Assembly (NCBI GenBank): GCA_030685235.1
Contig: MU839282.1
Location: 1 to 48,259 of the forward strand
DNA from: Copromyces sp. CBS 386.78
Taxonomy: Eukaryota > Ascomycota > Sordariomycetes > Sordariales > Sordariaceae
Direction of reading: 5' to 3'
DNA length: 48,259 nucleotides
The notes beneath the pieces were generated by a model. It saw only the letters and a program-made list of their open reading frames with translations. It ran no database searches and was not told the DNA's origin. Position numbers and translations under genes: made by a program. Below, one piece after another: positions 35,281 to 46,275 of this stretch (positions within the stretch are counted from its first letter, which is position 1; each line of letters opens with the position of its first letter).

Positions 35281-36952
35281 ATGGCCACCAAACGATCCAA
35301 GACTGATCCTACCGACGATGAGCTCGGTGAGCTCTTTGAGGGCATCGGCGACGACATTGCCATCAAGAAATCATCGACGCCCAAGACCAAGCGAGCACCT
35401 GCTAAGCCCAAGAACGATGCCGCCGACCGAGATATCCTGGCCGAGCTAGAGGACGAGCTTGTCTCGAAAGCTCCCGAAAGACCTCACACCCCTCGCGTCC
35501 GCGACATCGCCGCCAAAGCTTCGCCGGCGAAGCGCACCTCGACCAACACCCCACCTCCCGCTGCTGACACCGGCGCTTCCACACGAAAGTCAGGCGAGAG
35601 CACCGCATCCCACCCGACTGGCACCTTCACCCCCAGCGCGACAAGCTCCGATCCGCACGAGTCCGAGAAGAAGCCTGCTGAGAAGCCACAACCAGCTGCG
35701 AGCACTGGCGGAAGCTGGTGGGGAGGCTTCTTGTCTACTGCTGCCTCGACTGCTGCTGCCGCTGTCAAGCAAGCCGAAGCCGCCGTCAAAGAGATTCAGC
35801 AGAACGAGGAGGCCAAGAAATGGGCCGACCAGGTTCGCGGCAACGTGGGCGCTTTGCGCGGGCTCGGTAAGTCTTGCCCTTTTGACGGATTCACTGCCGC
35901 CCGCCTCATGTCTCTCTCTTCGCCATTGCAATCAATGCTGATGATTAGTATCCATCATAACAGTCGGAGAAGATCTCGTACATCGCGCCATCCCGACATT
36001 CACCAATATCCTCCATACACTCGCCCCGCCCATTTCGTCGCACGAGCGGCTCCTCATCCACATAACCCACGACCTCGTCGGATATCCCTCCCTCGATCCT
36101 CTTATCCACGGTGTCTTTAGTCGCGTCATGTCCCAGGTTGAGGGTGGTGATCTTCTGGTCATCCAGCGAGGCCAAGAGTCAACAGCACGCAACTCGTCCG
36201 AGAAGCCCTCCTTTTTCGGTGGCTCATCAACGGTCGGATGGCGCGACGGACCCTGGTGGCGGCAGGTCGAGATCCCTCGCGATCTGGGCGTCATCAACGG
36301 TATGGTCGAAGGAACCAAGCTCTGCCGGGCTAATGCCGAAGGTTATGCCAACGACTACTTCGCCGCGCACGGCGGCATTGAGGCGGCGCGCCAGAGAGCG
36401 ATGGAGCCAGCTCGCGAAAGCAACCCCGTCCGGACTTCGGATATCTTCCTGTCAGTGCAGGCCATCTGCGTGAAGGAGGACAAGGCGCTCTTTGCGGGCT
36501 CGTCAGCCTCAGAGAAAGAGAAGGAGTCATCTGATGTTTTGGATGAGGAGAAGACGGATGACCTGGTCTGCTTCGCCGTCTACATCTTCGATCCCATCCA
36601 CGATATCCAGTACTCGGCTGTCAGTCAGTCGATTCCTGCCAAGTGGATCCGCTGGCTGGACGCTGCTGCCGCGCCCCTTACCCCCGGCAGTGCCGACGAG
36701 GGTCAGGAGTTCGACTTTGAGCGCGTGCCGGAGGAGATTCGTGACATTGTTGAAAGCGGTGGCGTTGACCCGCGCGAGTGGATTGCCGAGTGGGTTGAGG
36801 AGGCACTGAGCCTCTCTGTTGGTGTCATCGCCCAGCGCTACGTTGCGCGCAGAATGGGCGTTGGTGAGGGCAGCATTGGTAAGGGCAAGCAGAAGGTGGA
36901 GACCATCCTGGAGGAGGGTGGAAGTGAGGCTGCTCGAGCAGGCCTCATCTGA
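35281..36952 (+). CDS. MTC1: MTC1-family protein (maintenance of telomere capping 1)
   Basis: Two exons, 35281-35866 and 35949-36952, with an 82-nt intron; 529 residues. The ATG at 35281 lies in a strong context (caccATGG); an in-frame ATG at 35152 is judged to be leader. The N-terminal 130 residues are charged and S/T/P-rich. The conserved part begins at GSWWGGFLSTAAS, followed by an Ala-rich amphipathic helix (VKQAEAAVKEIQQNEEAKKW) and VRGNVGALRGL at the splice. Then come GEDLVHRAIPTFTNILHTL, HITHDLVGYPSLDPLI and QVEGGDLLVIQRGQES, all recalled from fungal Mtc1/DUF5427 proteins. In yeast MTC1 was named from a genetic interaction with a cdc13 allele and the product is found at membranes/COPI vesicles; the molecular role is unclear. 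The name therefore does not prove a telomere function. Confidence 0.82.
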
Positions 36953-37264
36953 AAGGAAACAGACATGATGATTTGCTGGTTACAACGAGGCGTTCTTTGG
37001 GTCTTGCTCGTTTTGTCTTACGCAACAACAATTTGGTTATAATATTACACGCTAATGAACACGATTTGAAAGTCCTTCCTACCAGACTATATAACCTGGA
37101 CCTCCGGATTGCCAGCTCCTAACAGCAACAAGCATCTTGTGCTCAAGGAGTCCAGCATCGGAATGAGAGATATTGCCGAATATCACCGCTTATCCGTTAA
37201 CAGCGCGGCCACCCCCTGTCAGGAACCCCCAAGTCTTGGCGTGCGTCAGTTCCACTAACAAAAG

Positions 37265-37366
37265 CGGGCCGGCTAGAGCGACTGTGTGGAGACAACACCG
37301 ACCTTCGACTTTGTATAGCCCCACGCAGTCGCGCTAGCCACTTACACAGTCGCTCTAGCCGGCCCG
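37265..37366. mobile_element. hAT-type MITE, 102 bp, with perfect TIRs
   Basis: A 23-bp terminal inverted repeat starts CGGGCCGGCTAGAGCGACTG at 37265-37287. Its exact reverse complement lies at 37344-37366. The element is flanked on both sides by AACAAAAG (37257-37264 and 37367-37374), an 8-bp target-site duplication, the size made by hAT transposases. The 56-bp interior codes for nothing. It contains an extra, imperfect copy of part of the repeat at 37325-37339. The perfect repeats and duplication suggest recent insertion. Being so short, it must depend on a transposase elsewhere. Confidence 0.85.
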
Positions 37367-39639
37367 AACAAAAGCCCGGGCGAGCCGCAACAGTGGAGTT
37401 GTGTCAACCTGACAACTGTTGGTCCGTGGCCCGAATTCAATTTTCACCACCGTCATTGCCGAGGACAACACCCCTTCGAGATTTCTCAAGTTGTCTGCCC
37501 GGCTCAAAGAATGCGCAAGGAATAGAAAACTAGTGATCGTTCAACCGGACACGCAGTATCTGGGTTGAACTGACGACGAGCACTTCAATTTCCCGCTGAT
37601 TGAGCACGATTTGTCCTATCGGGCTTTTCAAATTGCTGTGTGGCCCAACGTCAACCTCACCCAAACGAAATCCATCTTCATCCATCCACAAACCACATCC
37701 GAACACCTGCATACTAGGATCGAAACGTACCATCACTTGCAAGATCTCATTGTCACAAACAACGCCCCCACAGAACATTCTCTGCCCCAATCACCATGAC
37801 CAACGTCGGACACCGGTAACTTGGTTCGCAATGCGCCTCTGCGGCGCAAGGAGCCACGAGGAGCGGCGCTGCCGGTTTGACAGGCGTGACAGGTTCCGTC
37901 GGTTATTGTATGTTGGTGTAACGCGACTCGGTCATACAATACTATATCGACACGAGACGTAATACACGTTACATGTCAACAATCATCAAACTTCTAGGAT
38001 GTATTGGTTACGTACTGTCATCTTCGGTGAATAGGTACGCAAATGGTGTCAAAAGGACGCCACTTGCCGGTTTCTGGTGACGACGAATCTGCATCAAGCT
38101 ACAGAGACCTTCCAGCTTCACTTCGTACCATTTGTTCCCAGCTAGTTCTCGACGACGACTTTGTCACAACGAATCCAGGTTTGTACATCACACCGAACTA
38201 AACTTTGGAATTTCCGGTACAGCGTTGGTGGTGCTTTGGCTTAGTGGCTTGGAGGAGCTCTCATCACAGTGAGATGAGTTAGATAGATTCCCAGCTTGGT
38301 TATAGAATTCGCAACAGTATACGCATCCCACGCCCTTCGATGTATGTCAGCCGTTCAGCGTGTTTGTTGATGGTACTGCTGCGTTCCGGGCGCTGCAGTC
38401 AAGGCCCATTTGGGAAGAGATTCGGTATGAATGCTTCTTTGGGGACTTGGCAAACCATAGACGGAAGCATGGGTGCTAAGCTGACCGGGTTCTGGAACAG
38501 TACCCGAGCAATCTCAACTCCCAACTTCACTTGCGGTAATGATACCGACAGCGGCTAGTCTTCACTTCCCCAAGAACCCCAGAAATATGCAGGGTTCTCC
38601 TCCCCACATGACCTTCCGCCAGGAATCCTTCTGTCATTCTTGTATGTAACGGACATGATGAACCCTCACTCGAGGCTCAACTCAATCCCCAGCGGCTCAG
38701 TCCAGCCCGTTGGACGTTCGCTCGCTTTCTACGATTCCATTTGGCTTAGCCATGTCAACAATGACCAAACCCGATCACATACCGAGCCGCAAGGTCACAG
38801 CCGGTGTCCCAGGCACCTGGAGCCGAAAGCTTCCAATGGGCCTCAAATGATGGGTCACCAGTCATCAAGGCAGGGAAGATATTACATGCTCGGTCAAGCA
38901 ATCTGCTGCACGTGGCAGCCCAGAGATTGACGAGAAAGGCAATGTGAACAGGGCTGAGCCAAGGCCTCGGAAATCTGAGGTCCATGGACCAAGGGTCTCG
39001 GAAGTTTGGTTCTGCTTTGCCAGGTGAGATAACCAAGTTGACGAAACGAGCTGGAACAGACTTTTACTTATACGATGAGTTGAGGTTGTCGCTCTAAAAA
39101 TGATGATGGGTTGGGGGTTGTGTCTCCTTCACACCTAGCGCATATGACACTGAAAGAGCTCAACATGGGTTTTCGTGAAGGATACAGCGACTGGGAAACC
39201 CTTGAGGAAGAGTAAAGCTGTCGTCGATTTGAGGGCAACTCAGCGAAAGGCACATACTCACCGAGTGTACGCAAAGGCCACCACCGCCGGTGAGAGCTTG
39301 AGGTCACGGGAACTTCAAAATGATTAGCAGCAACACATGCGACACGATTTCTTCCATCATAATAATTGCCCGAGCGTCAGCACATTCGCCCAATCTGGAA
39401 ACGTTGAAGCCGGTCAGAGCGATTCTGGTGACCAAAGCGAGAGAGGCACAGGAGCTGACTACTCGCCATGAAGTTGCTGGTTCGTTGGTTGAGAATGATC
39501 ACATCAACATCATGGCGGTGCGATGTATGTGGCTTTGTTGACATGGTGAAGGATCATGATATGGACAGATCCGGTATCATCAAGTGCTCAACTGCGCAGA
39601 ATTAGTCGTCAAGCCCACGATTGCTAGAAGTTCAAAGTC

Positions 39640-39646
39640 TATAAAG
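39640..39646 (+). promoter_or_regulatory. TATA box candidate of the secreted-protein gene
   Basis: The TATAAAG sequence lies 129 bp upstream of the ATG of the small secreted protein, a reasonable distance for a fungal TATA with a short C/A-rich leader (cacacttcaacctcacaac). Not tested beyond position and sequence. Confidence 0.45.
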
Positions 39647-39768
39647 ACCGAGAAGCCACTGTCAACTCTGCTGATTCTATTCTCTTATCATCACGCACTT
39701 CACAAGCATCTTCAGTAGACAACAGGACACACTTCAACCTCACAACTTTTTTAATATCATCAATCAAA

Positions 39769-40168
39769 ATGTTCGCCCTCCACACCATCGTCGTCACCAT
39801 CGCGGCCCTCGCGGCCACCGCTCAGGGTGCCCCTGCCGAGGCTACCGTCAAGACCCGCCAGGTCGCCTGCCCTGCCAGCGTCAAGCTCTGCGGCTGGCAT
39901 ATCCTTAACGACCTCAAGTGTAAGCTCACTCCCTTTCGGCTCCAGCCATAACACATTGACAGACGCACAGAACTAACAAGATGTAACTGGCGCAGGCTCC
40001 GACAAGGCCCACCTCCTCGCTATCTCCCCTGCCGGAACCACCGTGGGCCAGATCTTCAACGCCATCTACGAGACTGACCCCACCGGTTATGTCTGGCGCT
40101 TTGTTCAGCAGTGCAACGGATGCAACAACTTTGGTGATGGCATCCCGGCCACTGTCTGTATCGCCTAG
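39769..40168 (+). CDS. Small secreted cysteine-rich protein
   Basis: Two exons, 39769-39919 and 39996-40168, with a 76-nt intron; 107 residues, phase preserved (junction NDLK-C-SDKAHLL). The N terminus (MFALHTIVVTIAALAATAQG) is a signal peptide with probable cleavage before APAEA, leaving about 87 residues. The mature part has six cysteines, enough for three disulfides: two in CPASVKLC, one at the splice, a QQCNGC pair and one in the last residues (TVCIA). The central part (LLAISPAGTTVGQIFNAIYE, then YVWRFVQQC) is hydrophobic and well ordered. Small size, secretion and even cysteine number fit fungal effector-like or antimicrobial proteins, but no named family is recognised. It sits alone, between a gene-poor stretch with a MITE on the left and unrecognised genes near the RIP-mutated block on the right. 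Confidence 0.85.
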
Positions 40169-41685
40169 GCAGTTGCTGTCTTGCACTGAGTACCTGGTCG
40201 TGGTATTACTGCCACGATGATGAGACATTATCGGGCGTCGAGGGTACGGCGCCCACAGAGAAGGAGGATCAGATGTTGAAGAATGTTTTCAGTTGTTGAA
40301 GATTTGTGTTAACCAGCTTGGCCAGCTGTTCATTCCTTACATAATCTTCGGTACTACTCGGTAGACAGAAATTGGAATCCCACGATTCGCGCGCGCAAAA
40401 TCTGAAATTCACTTCGCTCTTTCCTTGATGCAGTCAGTGAACCCCACTCAAGAAATTTCAGAATCATGTGTGCAACCAGATAATTCTACGATAGAAAAGG
40501 AAGGAACATGGAAACGTCGAACATAACGTCAGACGGTCAGCAGTCACATGGCATGACGGGCCGTCTTCCGTTGAGTGATTATTTGAGTTTTGCACCAGCC
40601 CTTGTACAAATTTCTGGATTGATATAAAGTATCGCTTTCAAGACTTTTGAGATTGATATAATTGCCTACAGTATACTTGCAAATAGTTTGTGTGGTAAAA
40701 TATCAAAGAGTGTCCTCAGTGTCCCAACGGGTTATGATCCACCATTTCAGGGGCTGTATTTGGGCCCAAACGAACATGCCAAGACTTTGACTTGCACCTG
40801 CAATTTTGCACCACAGCAAAAAGACAGCTGAATTGTTTCGGCGCATAGGTGAACGGTTGCCAGGAAATAAAAATCTTGAAGGAATGAACAGAGACCGTCG
40901 AAACAAATGGTCCGACGAGAAAAAAAAAAGCCGACTGTTCTTGTCAAACGCACTTCCTGATTTGAGACCTCCAAAATTTCGGACTTTTGCTGTGCAGCTA
41001 CGCACGCCCGCAAGTCAATTTCTTGGAGTCGGCCAGGATGCCCCAAGCCCAAAAGTGCTGCCGCGAGAGAGGGTCAGGGTTCACCATGTGTTCCGCATAA
41101 CGCACAAGTAAAAGATGCACCTTTACTGACGGACTTCCATTTCTTTACGTCCTCTTATTTCGATATCTTCTGTTTCTCTACTTCTCATCCTTGGAATTCT
41201 TGATGCAACAGCAAATATCTCATTCCAGCATAGGCAATTTATCACCCCCGAACCCGAACCCACCTAACCCCCACGGTCCGTCGGTGACTGCCGGTGTTAA
41301 AACAGGGAACCCCGCACTTTGTCCCAGCGTTTGTGCCCCACGCTGCACGTGGGCTAAGCACAAAAGGCTTGTGAAAGGGTGCCATTGCAGGCCCGTTTTT
41401 CCACTCACGACGCACTGCAAAGGGCGGACATCCACTCATCACGCATCGAGGTTTATCCAGCTGCTCGGGTCCGGACAACAACTTTACCTCAACGTCAACG
41501 ATAAAGGAAATATTTTAACCCATCATTTCTATCACGTTCAACCTACAACCCTACTTAACTCTCAACGCCACCACACTATTCTTCGCCTGGAAAACACAGC
41601 AACCTCCAACACGCCCACTCAGTTCCAACAGAACATCTACTACCACAAAGCCACACCCGCTCGCCACCAGGCCACCACCAGCAAA
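40169..41685. other. Intergenic region upstream of the 245-residue gene
   Basis: No gene is supported. From 41191 to 41685 the frame of the next gene stays open, but composition (P/N/H/T-rich, many CCA runs) looks like a leader rather than protein. An A9 run lies at 40921-40929. Confidence 0.45.
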
Positions 41686-42512
41686 ATGTCACCACAAACA
41701 CCACCACCATCATCATTGACAAGGCAGCCCCTCGTCTTAGCAGCCGCCGCTTCCACCCTCGCCGAAAAAGCCCGCTCCACCTCCCAACTAATCGAAAAGA
41801 CCCTCCTTCCCCCACATACCTCCTCTTCCAACAGCGACCCAACGGTCTCCAAACCCGACCCCTCAAACCCCTACCCCTCGTCCCCCTCCCTGACCAAACT
41901 CACCAACCTCTCCGCCAAGCTCCTCCAGTTCAACCAGCACGCCAACACACTGGGCGACTGCATCACCAGCGCCTCCAACTCTGGCGTGGCCGACGTGCTC
42001 GCCAAGACACTGGATCATGCGCTGGCGAGGTGCGATCAGGGCGTGGAGGTTGTTAAGGAGCAGGTGGAGTTTTTGGTGATGGAGAGGAATGGGGTGGCTA
42101 AGGATTTGCTTCAGCTTCAGTTATTGCATCCCGAGACGGGGACGCCCGGGGAGCAAAACTGCGTGAATGGCGTGGATGGCGTGGATGGGGAGACTAAGGG
42201 GCAAAAGGGAAAGAAGAGGCAGGTTGATGGACAAGTGGTTCAGGAGTATGAAGACTTGTTGATTGCGTACTCAAGATTGTTTATCTTTGGGTCGCAGATT
42301 GTTATGTGAGTACAACCCTGTTGACTGTCAAGCAACTAAACTTTTGTTCGTGGTTTTGATGAAAGCTAGCTGACAATCTGGTAAAAACAAACAGTTTGAC
42401 CGAGAAGGAGCAAGCAGAGTGGATGGCTAAGAATGATGTTGATGAGATTATCGACAAGGCGGAGGAGTCGGCAAAGAAGGTGTTGGCTGGGAAGCGCATT
42501 CTTACACAGTAA
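41686..42512 (+). CDS. Unrecognised 245-residue, mostly helical protein
   Basis: Two exons, 41686-42305 and 42395-42512, with an 89-nt intron (GTGAGT donor, CTGAC branch, ACAG acceptor); junction SQIVI-LTEKEQ. The start is the ATG in context gcaaaATGTC; the open frame upstream is treated as leader. The protein has an N-terminal Ala-rich helix (LVLAAAASTLAEKARSTSQL) and a low-complexity S/P/N linker. The central helical region (SLTKLTNLSAKLLQFNQHAN through VEFLVMERNGVAKDLL) and the C-terminal helix (EWMAKNDVDEIIDKAEESAK) look like coiled coil. No membrane segment, no catalytic motif. I do not recognise the family; a structural or adaptor role would be a guess. A strong donor-like CA|GTAAGT overlaps the stop, so a different last exon is possible. 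Confidence 0.65.
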
Positions 42513-43157
42513 GTAAGGAGCTGTGCAATAGTTGCCTTACTTACCTTGGGGTCTCTTGGGAAGATGTGCTACGATGCGATCCCTAACAGGGTCTTGGGGC
42601 TTCATCGACTGGAATCATAAACGACAATGTGAGAAGAAGATCACAGAGATGGCGGAGATGCATTGGTGTGAGAATCGAATCCGTTTGGGAGGATGGATTT
42701 GGTTTGTCATGCTTGTGTGAGCCCAAGCATCACCGAAAACAATCACTTGGGAGAGGAAACGGTCACGGTGTATTGATCGCATTATATAGCTACAGCAGCA
42801 TTCTCATCTGGCGGGAGCAAGTGAGACAGGTAGGTAGGAACTATTTTGATTTCCGCATCTAGGTTTTCACTGCCATCTCTCACTCCATTTTACCGCTTCT
42901 ACTCATCCATCCCGTTACAGAAATGTGTTCTCTTGGGAAAGTCACAGCTTATGCGGGCGATTTTGGCCCGGTCTTAGCTACATATGCAGTATTCTCCCAA
43001 CCGGTTTCGCTCATGACACCTGGCATAATCCGCACACAATATTTTTCAAGACTGTGCGTCCTTTGCTATATTAACCCCCATCCCCCCCGCTCCAGTCTAC
43101 TCACCACGAACTCTGTACTATTCAGCAAGTCCCCCGCCTTTAAATCCCAGCTAAACC
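42513..43157. other. Intergenic region
   Basis: No gene supported. A CCCTAACAG acceptor-like site near 42580-42588 could serve an alternative third exon of the preceding gene. The CTTTAAATCCC motif just before 43158 belongs to the next gene's leader. Confidence 0.4.
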
Positions 43158-44182
43158 ATGGCCGATGCTCCCGCGTCTGAATTCCATCCCGCCGACCACG
43201 ACCTGCCTCCCTTTCGTGTCTACGCCATTGCCTGCCTCGATGGCCACTACCGATGTCTGGGTGGGGTCTGTTGCCCAAACCCACACTACAACACAACTAA
43301 AGAGACTATTGTCTTGCTTCTGCGTAGGATATTTTCGGACACGTCAAATGTTATCCCCCTATCCCTTGAGTTGGAGCTCGGGTTAGACTTCTATGCCCGC
43401 CGCGGCTATACTTCGCAGAACCCGCCGTTACAAGAAGAGCCATGCTTCCCATTTATACATATATGCCTATGTGTTGGCTCTGCGTCGCTAATGGGAAGAC
43501 GCGCACTACTGGGGATGGAAGCATTTCGGGGATAGTGTGTTTCCGTTGTCTGCGGACGAGATCCTGGGCAATTGCCCCGTGCGTTGTCATTCAAAGCCCC
43601 CAGCTATACCTAAGAAAGCTGGTATGCCGGTTATTTTCATCGATGTTACTGATCTAGATGATATTAGACACCGCTTCGCGACCTGGGAGTTTGACCTGGA
43701 TCCAGTATTACGATTAGAAAAATTTGAGCATCTTATGACTGGGTGGTCGTTGCCTGTGTGGTCTCGTCCCGCTATGAGTTATGAGGGAAGGCGCGAATTA
43801 ATATCTGCTTCCAGGTTAGAGCTTGGGGCATTAAAAGGTAAGTAGAATCCTACCTATTGCATTGATAGTTACCTCATAATCAGAGGCTTCTGGCTATTAT
43901 CGCGAAGCCAGAGACGTGTTGAAGAGACATGCGAAATACCTGAAAGTGATAACGGAGGATATGGAAAGGATGAGGGATCGGTATAGGAATAGGTCATGGG
44001 TTTTGGGGGGCGGTGGAGGGAACGAGAAAGATTGCGAGTGTAATTGTGCGATCACGAACAACAACAGCAGATTGAGAGATGTGATAGATTGCTATGGAGA
44101 GAGAGCAAGAGAGAGAGGAGGAGGAAATCTAGAGGTTTATAAGAACGGTGGGCAGCCAGGGCACGGTAGGGCTGGCGAATAG
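43158..44182 (+). CDS. Unrecognised protein at the edge of the RIP-mutated block
   Basis: Proposed exons are 43158-43323, 43499-43837 and 43884-44182 (267 residues). The second intron (GTAAGT...CAG, 46 nt) is solid and joins LGALK-EASGYYREARD. The first (donor GTAGGA, acceptor GGAAG) is tentative; it was chosen because it keeps phase and leads into AHYWGWKHFGDSVFPLSADE, which looks like real protein. The ATG lies in a good context (aaaccATGG). Features: VIFIDVTDLDDIRHRFATWE in the middle, a charged helical segment (EARDVLKRHAKYLKVITEDM, followed by ERMRDRYRNR), then a glycine run and a CECNC cluster. The C terminus is low complexity. No family recognised. The last codon is only about 100 bp from the AT-rich retroelement block, so the gene may be poorly expressed or partly degraded. 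Confidence 0.5.
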
Positions 44183-44219
44183 ATAGCCTATACCCAATAC
44201 TAGCTAGGGATCTACCGAT

Positions 44220-45896
44220 ACACCCCTTTAGACCGGAAGAACCTCAAATCCTATACTATATATATTATTTTATTTATATAGTAATTATTATAATAGTATT
44301 TTTATACTTAGAGAACTTTCTTCTGAACTATACTGATAAATTTTACGAATTTTGCGTATTTCTCTAGTTTTAACAATTTTATAAGCCTATTTGCTAGCAT
44401 CTCCTCGCCGGGTAAATACTCTATAGTAAATACCCCTCTATTAACTTCCTAGATCAACTATTTATATTATATATCAATATAACGGTTTCTAGCTAGTATA
44501 TAAAGGTTTAATATATAATCTTTAATATTACTACTATCTATATATAAAATCCTATTAACTTTTTAGAGGCCCAAGTCTACATTTAAGTCGTCTAATATCC
44601 TGCTAACCTAATTAAGAGCCTTTACTATAGGTACTAGGTTAGTAAATTCGGCCTCTATCGTATTCGTTATTACTAAATCCTACTTCTTATATTTTTAAAA
44701 GACGGGACCGTATATAAAGAATACGATATACCCTACAATATTCTTCCTAAATAGGATATCGTTTATAAAAGAGGTATTTGCGTAAGCGTAGAAAAATAGT
44801 ACTATTAACGGTAAAAGTATGCTTCCTAGCTTAATATTTAAATTTAGGTACTTTAATAGGTACTATTATAGATACTTTATAACAGCGATATAGCAATTTA
44901 TTAGATTAATATTAGCCTTAGATAGTTTACTAACGGTAAATGAAATATTTAGTCTAATACCGGCCGATAGCCAATTTAGGGACCCTATTTTCTTAGGGTA
45001 GGATTTAGCCTCGTTAATAGATACTGCAATACCCTTATAAATCTTAAAGTCGGGTAGCTATAAGGTTTTAACGCTATAAAACTTCTTATTATTAAATTTT
45101 ATAATAATAAATAGAGTATATCATTATTAGGATATAAAAACAATACAGGTTTAACGATCCCTTATAATATTATATCCTAGAAAGGTACGTATTTCTCTTA
45201 ATTTTTTAAATTTGAAATAATTTATTAATTAATTTTTAATATCGTTAACGACTTTAGTAATTATTACAATAATAAAGAAATTATTAATATAAAGTACGAT
45301 TATCGTACTTAGTTATTTATTAGTTAGAAGATAGGAGTTAGTACCGATAGGTTCGAAACTAATTATTTTTAATACAAGGAGGAGGGTTTAAAACTAATAA
45401 AGTAAGGAACGTTTAAGACCGTAAAGTGCCTTATTAAATTAATAAACGATATCCTCTTTATAATATCTTTCTAATAATTTTTCTAGAAAGGTAGGCTATT
45501 TAATAAAATATTTAATATCTTTTAGGATAAAGGTATTAAAGAAGGTAGTATCGAAGTCGAATTAAAAGTATTCGTAATCGTTTATAGCTATAATAGCTAA
45601 AAAAAGACGAATACTAACCGAATAAGCGATTGTAGTATAAATATCCTATATAGCCCAATTGCCTTACTTACGGTTATTGTAGATTACCTATCTAATTTTA
45701 GCTATCTAATCCTTCTAATTAATAAAATATTTTTCGTTATAAACCTATTTACCGGGTAAAACTTATATACCGCTAGTTCTAAGTATTAGTATATAAACTT
45801 AATAATCTTCCAATACCTTAACCTATTTCTTTATTATTAGGAGCTAATACGTTTCGAAGTTATACCGTTTCCGTACTTGCCGAAGGTTTTCTAGAA
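44220..45896 (-). mobile_element. Ty1/Copia retrotransposon relic, RIP-mutated
   Basis: On the minus strand a Copia pol can be followed through many stop codons. Signs are a KARW-like pre-RT block near 45650; the RT core with FQFDFDT and NKALYGLKRS (about 45400-45580); the position of the RT catalytic YVDD reading YINN (45280-45296); and FLGYNIIRDR near 45150. Next come GSLNWLSAGIR...ISF (about 44950) and the RNase H part with IEAEFTN (about 44650) and IEYLPGEEMLA (about 44400). Composition is extremely AT-rich, with CpA/TpG nearly absent and CpG retained. The changes match C-to-T on either strand (Asp to Asn; Trp and Gln to stop). The 5' part of pol is cut off at 45896/45897 by the Gypsy LTR. 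No intact LTR was found at the 3' side. Inactive. Confidence 0.8.
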
Positions 45897-46275
45897 TGTT
45901 ACGACCCGTTCTAGCGGCCGTAAGGTATGCCAGATCGTGTTAAACCTTTATAGCCGTCAAATAGTATACTAGGGGTTTACGACGAACGAGACGACCCTTT
46001 ATTGTACTATGGAAGTTGTTGGGTAGTATAACCTTCTTTTAATATCACGGGTAGAGGGCGAGAGGTTGGGTATAGATAATTAATATACGTAATTGTACGA
46101 GGGAAGAAAGGGAGAAGTACAAAGGTGCGATCGGGAGATAGGCCTTTATAGGACTCGAACTATAAACCCTAATAGGTCTATAGCGGGAGGCTACAACTAA
46201 TTAACCAATAATAGTAATAATAATCTTAGAAAACTACTATTACCAATATATACAATACAAATTAATCCTATAATA
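45897..46275 (-). repeat. Ty3/Gypsy 3' LTR (379 bp), RIP-mutated
   Basis: On the minus strand it begins TATTATAGG (TGTTATAGG before a G-to-A change) and ends CGTAACA, giving the expected TG...CA ends with a 5-bp inverted match TGTTA/TAACA. It is preceded on that strand by a purine-rich stretch, AGATAGGGGTAG (46287-46276), a good polypurine tract. It abuts Copia pol directly. The partner LTR is not in the window, so the boundary rests on motifs only. Confidence 0.6.
46140..46205 (-). other. tRNA-like relic inside the Gypsy LTR (tentative)
   Basis: The minus strand has TGGTTAATTAGTTGTAGCC, similar to an A box, and about 30 nt later TAGTTCGAGTCCTA, similar to a B box with a T-arm-like TATAG/CTATA stem. 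The 5' and 3' ends (GGTTAAT and AAAGGCC) do not pair well and no anticodon stem closes, so this is at most a RIP-damaged tRNA or tRNA-derived piece. Confidence 0.25.

Larger units (their letters stand above)
36953..39768. other. Long intergenic region carrying a MITE
   Basis: About 2.8 kb without a gene I can support. It contains the MITE described separately. Frames of 70-120 codons occur (for example 37600-37962 plus, 38340-38558 plus) but have no motif or convincing splice partners. Confidence 0.45.

Noticed and set aside
41191..41685. N-terminal extension of the 245-residue protein
   Set aside because: Open frame without conserved features, P/N/H/T-rich; the ATG at 41686 has better context and starts a helical domain.
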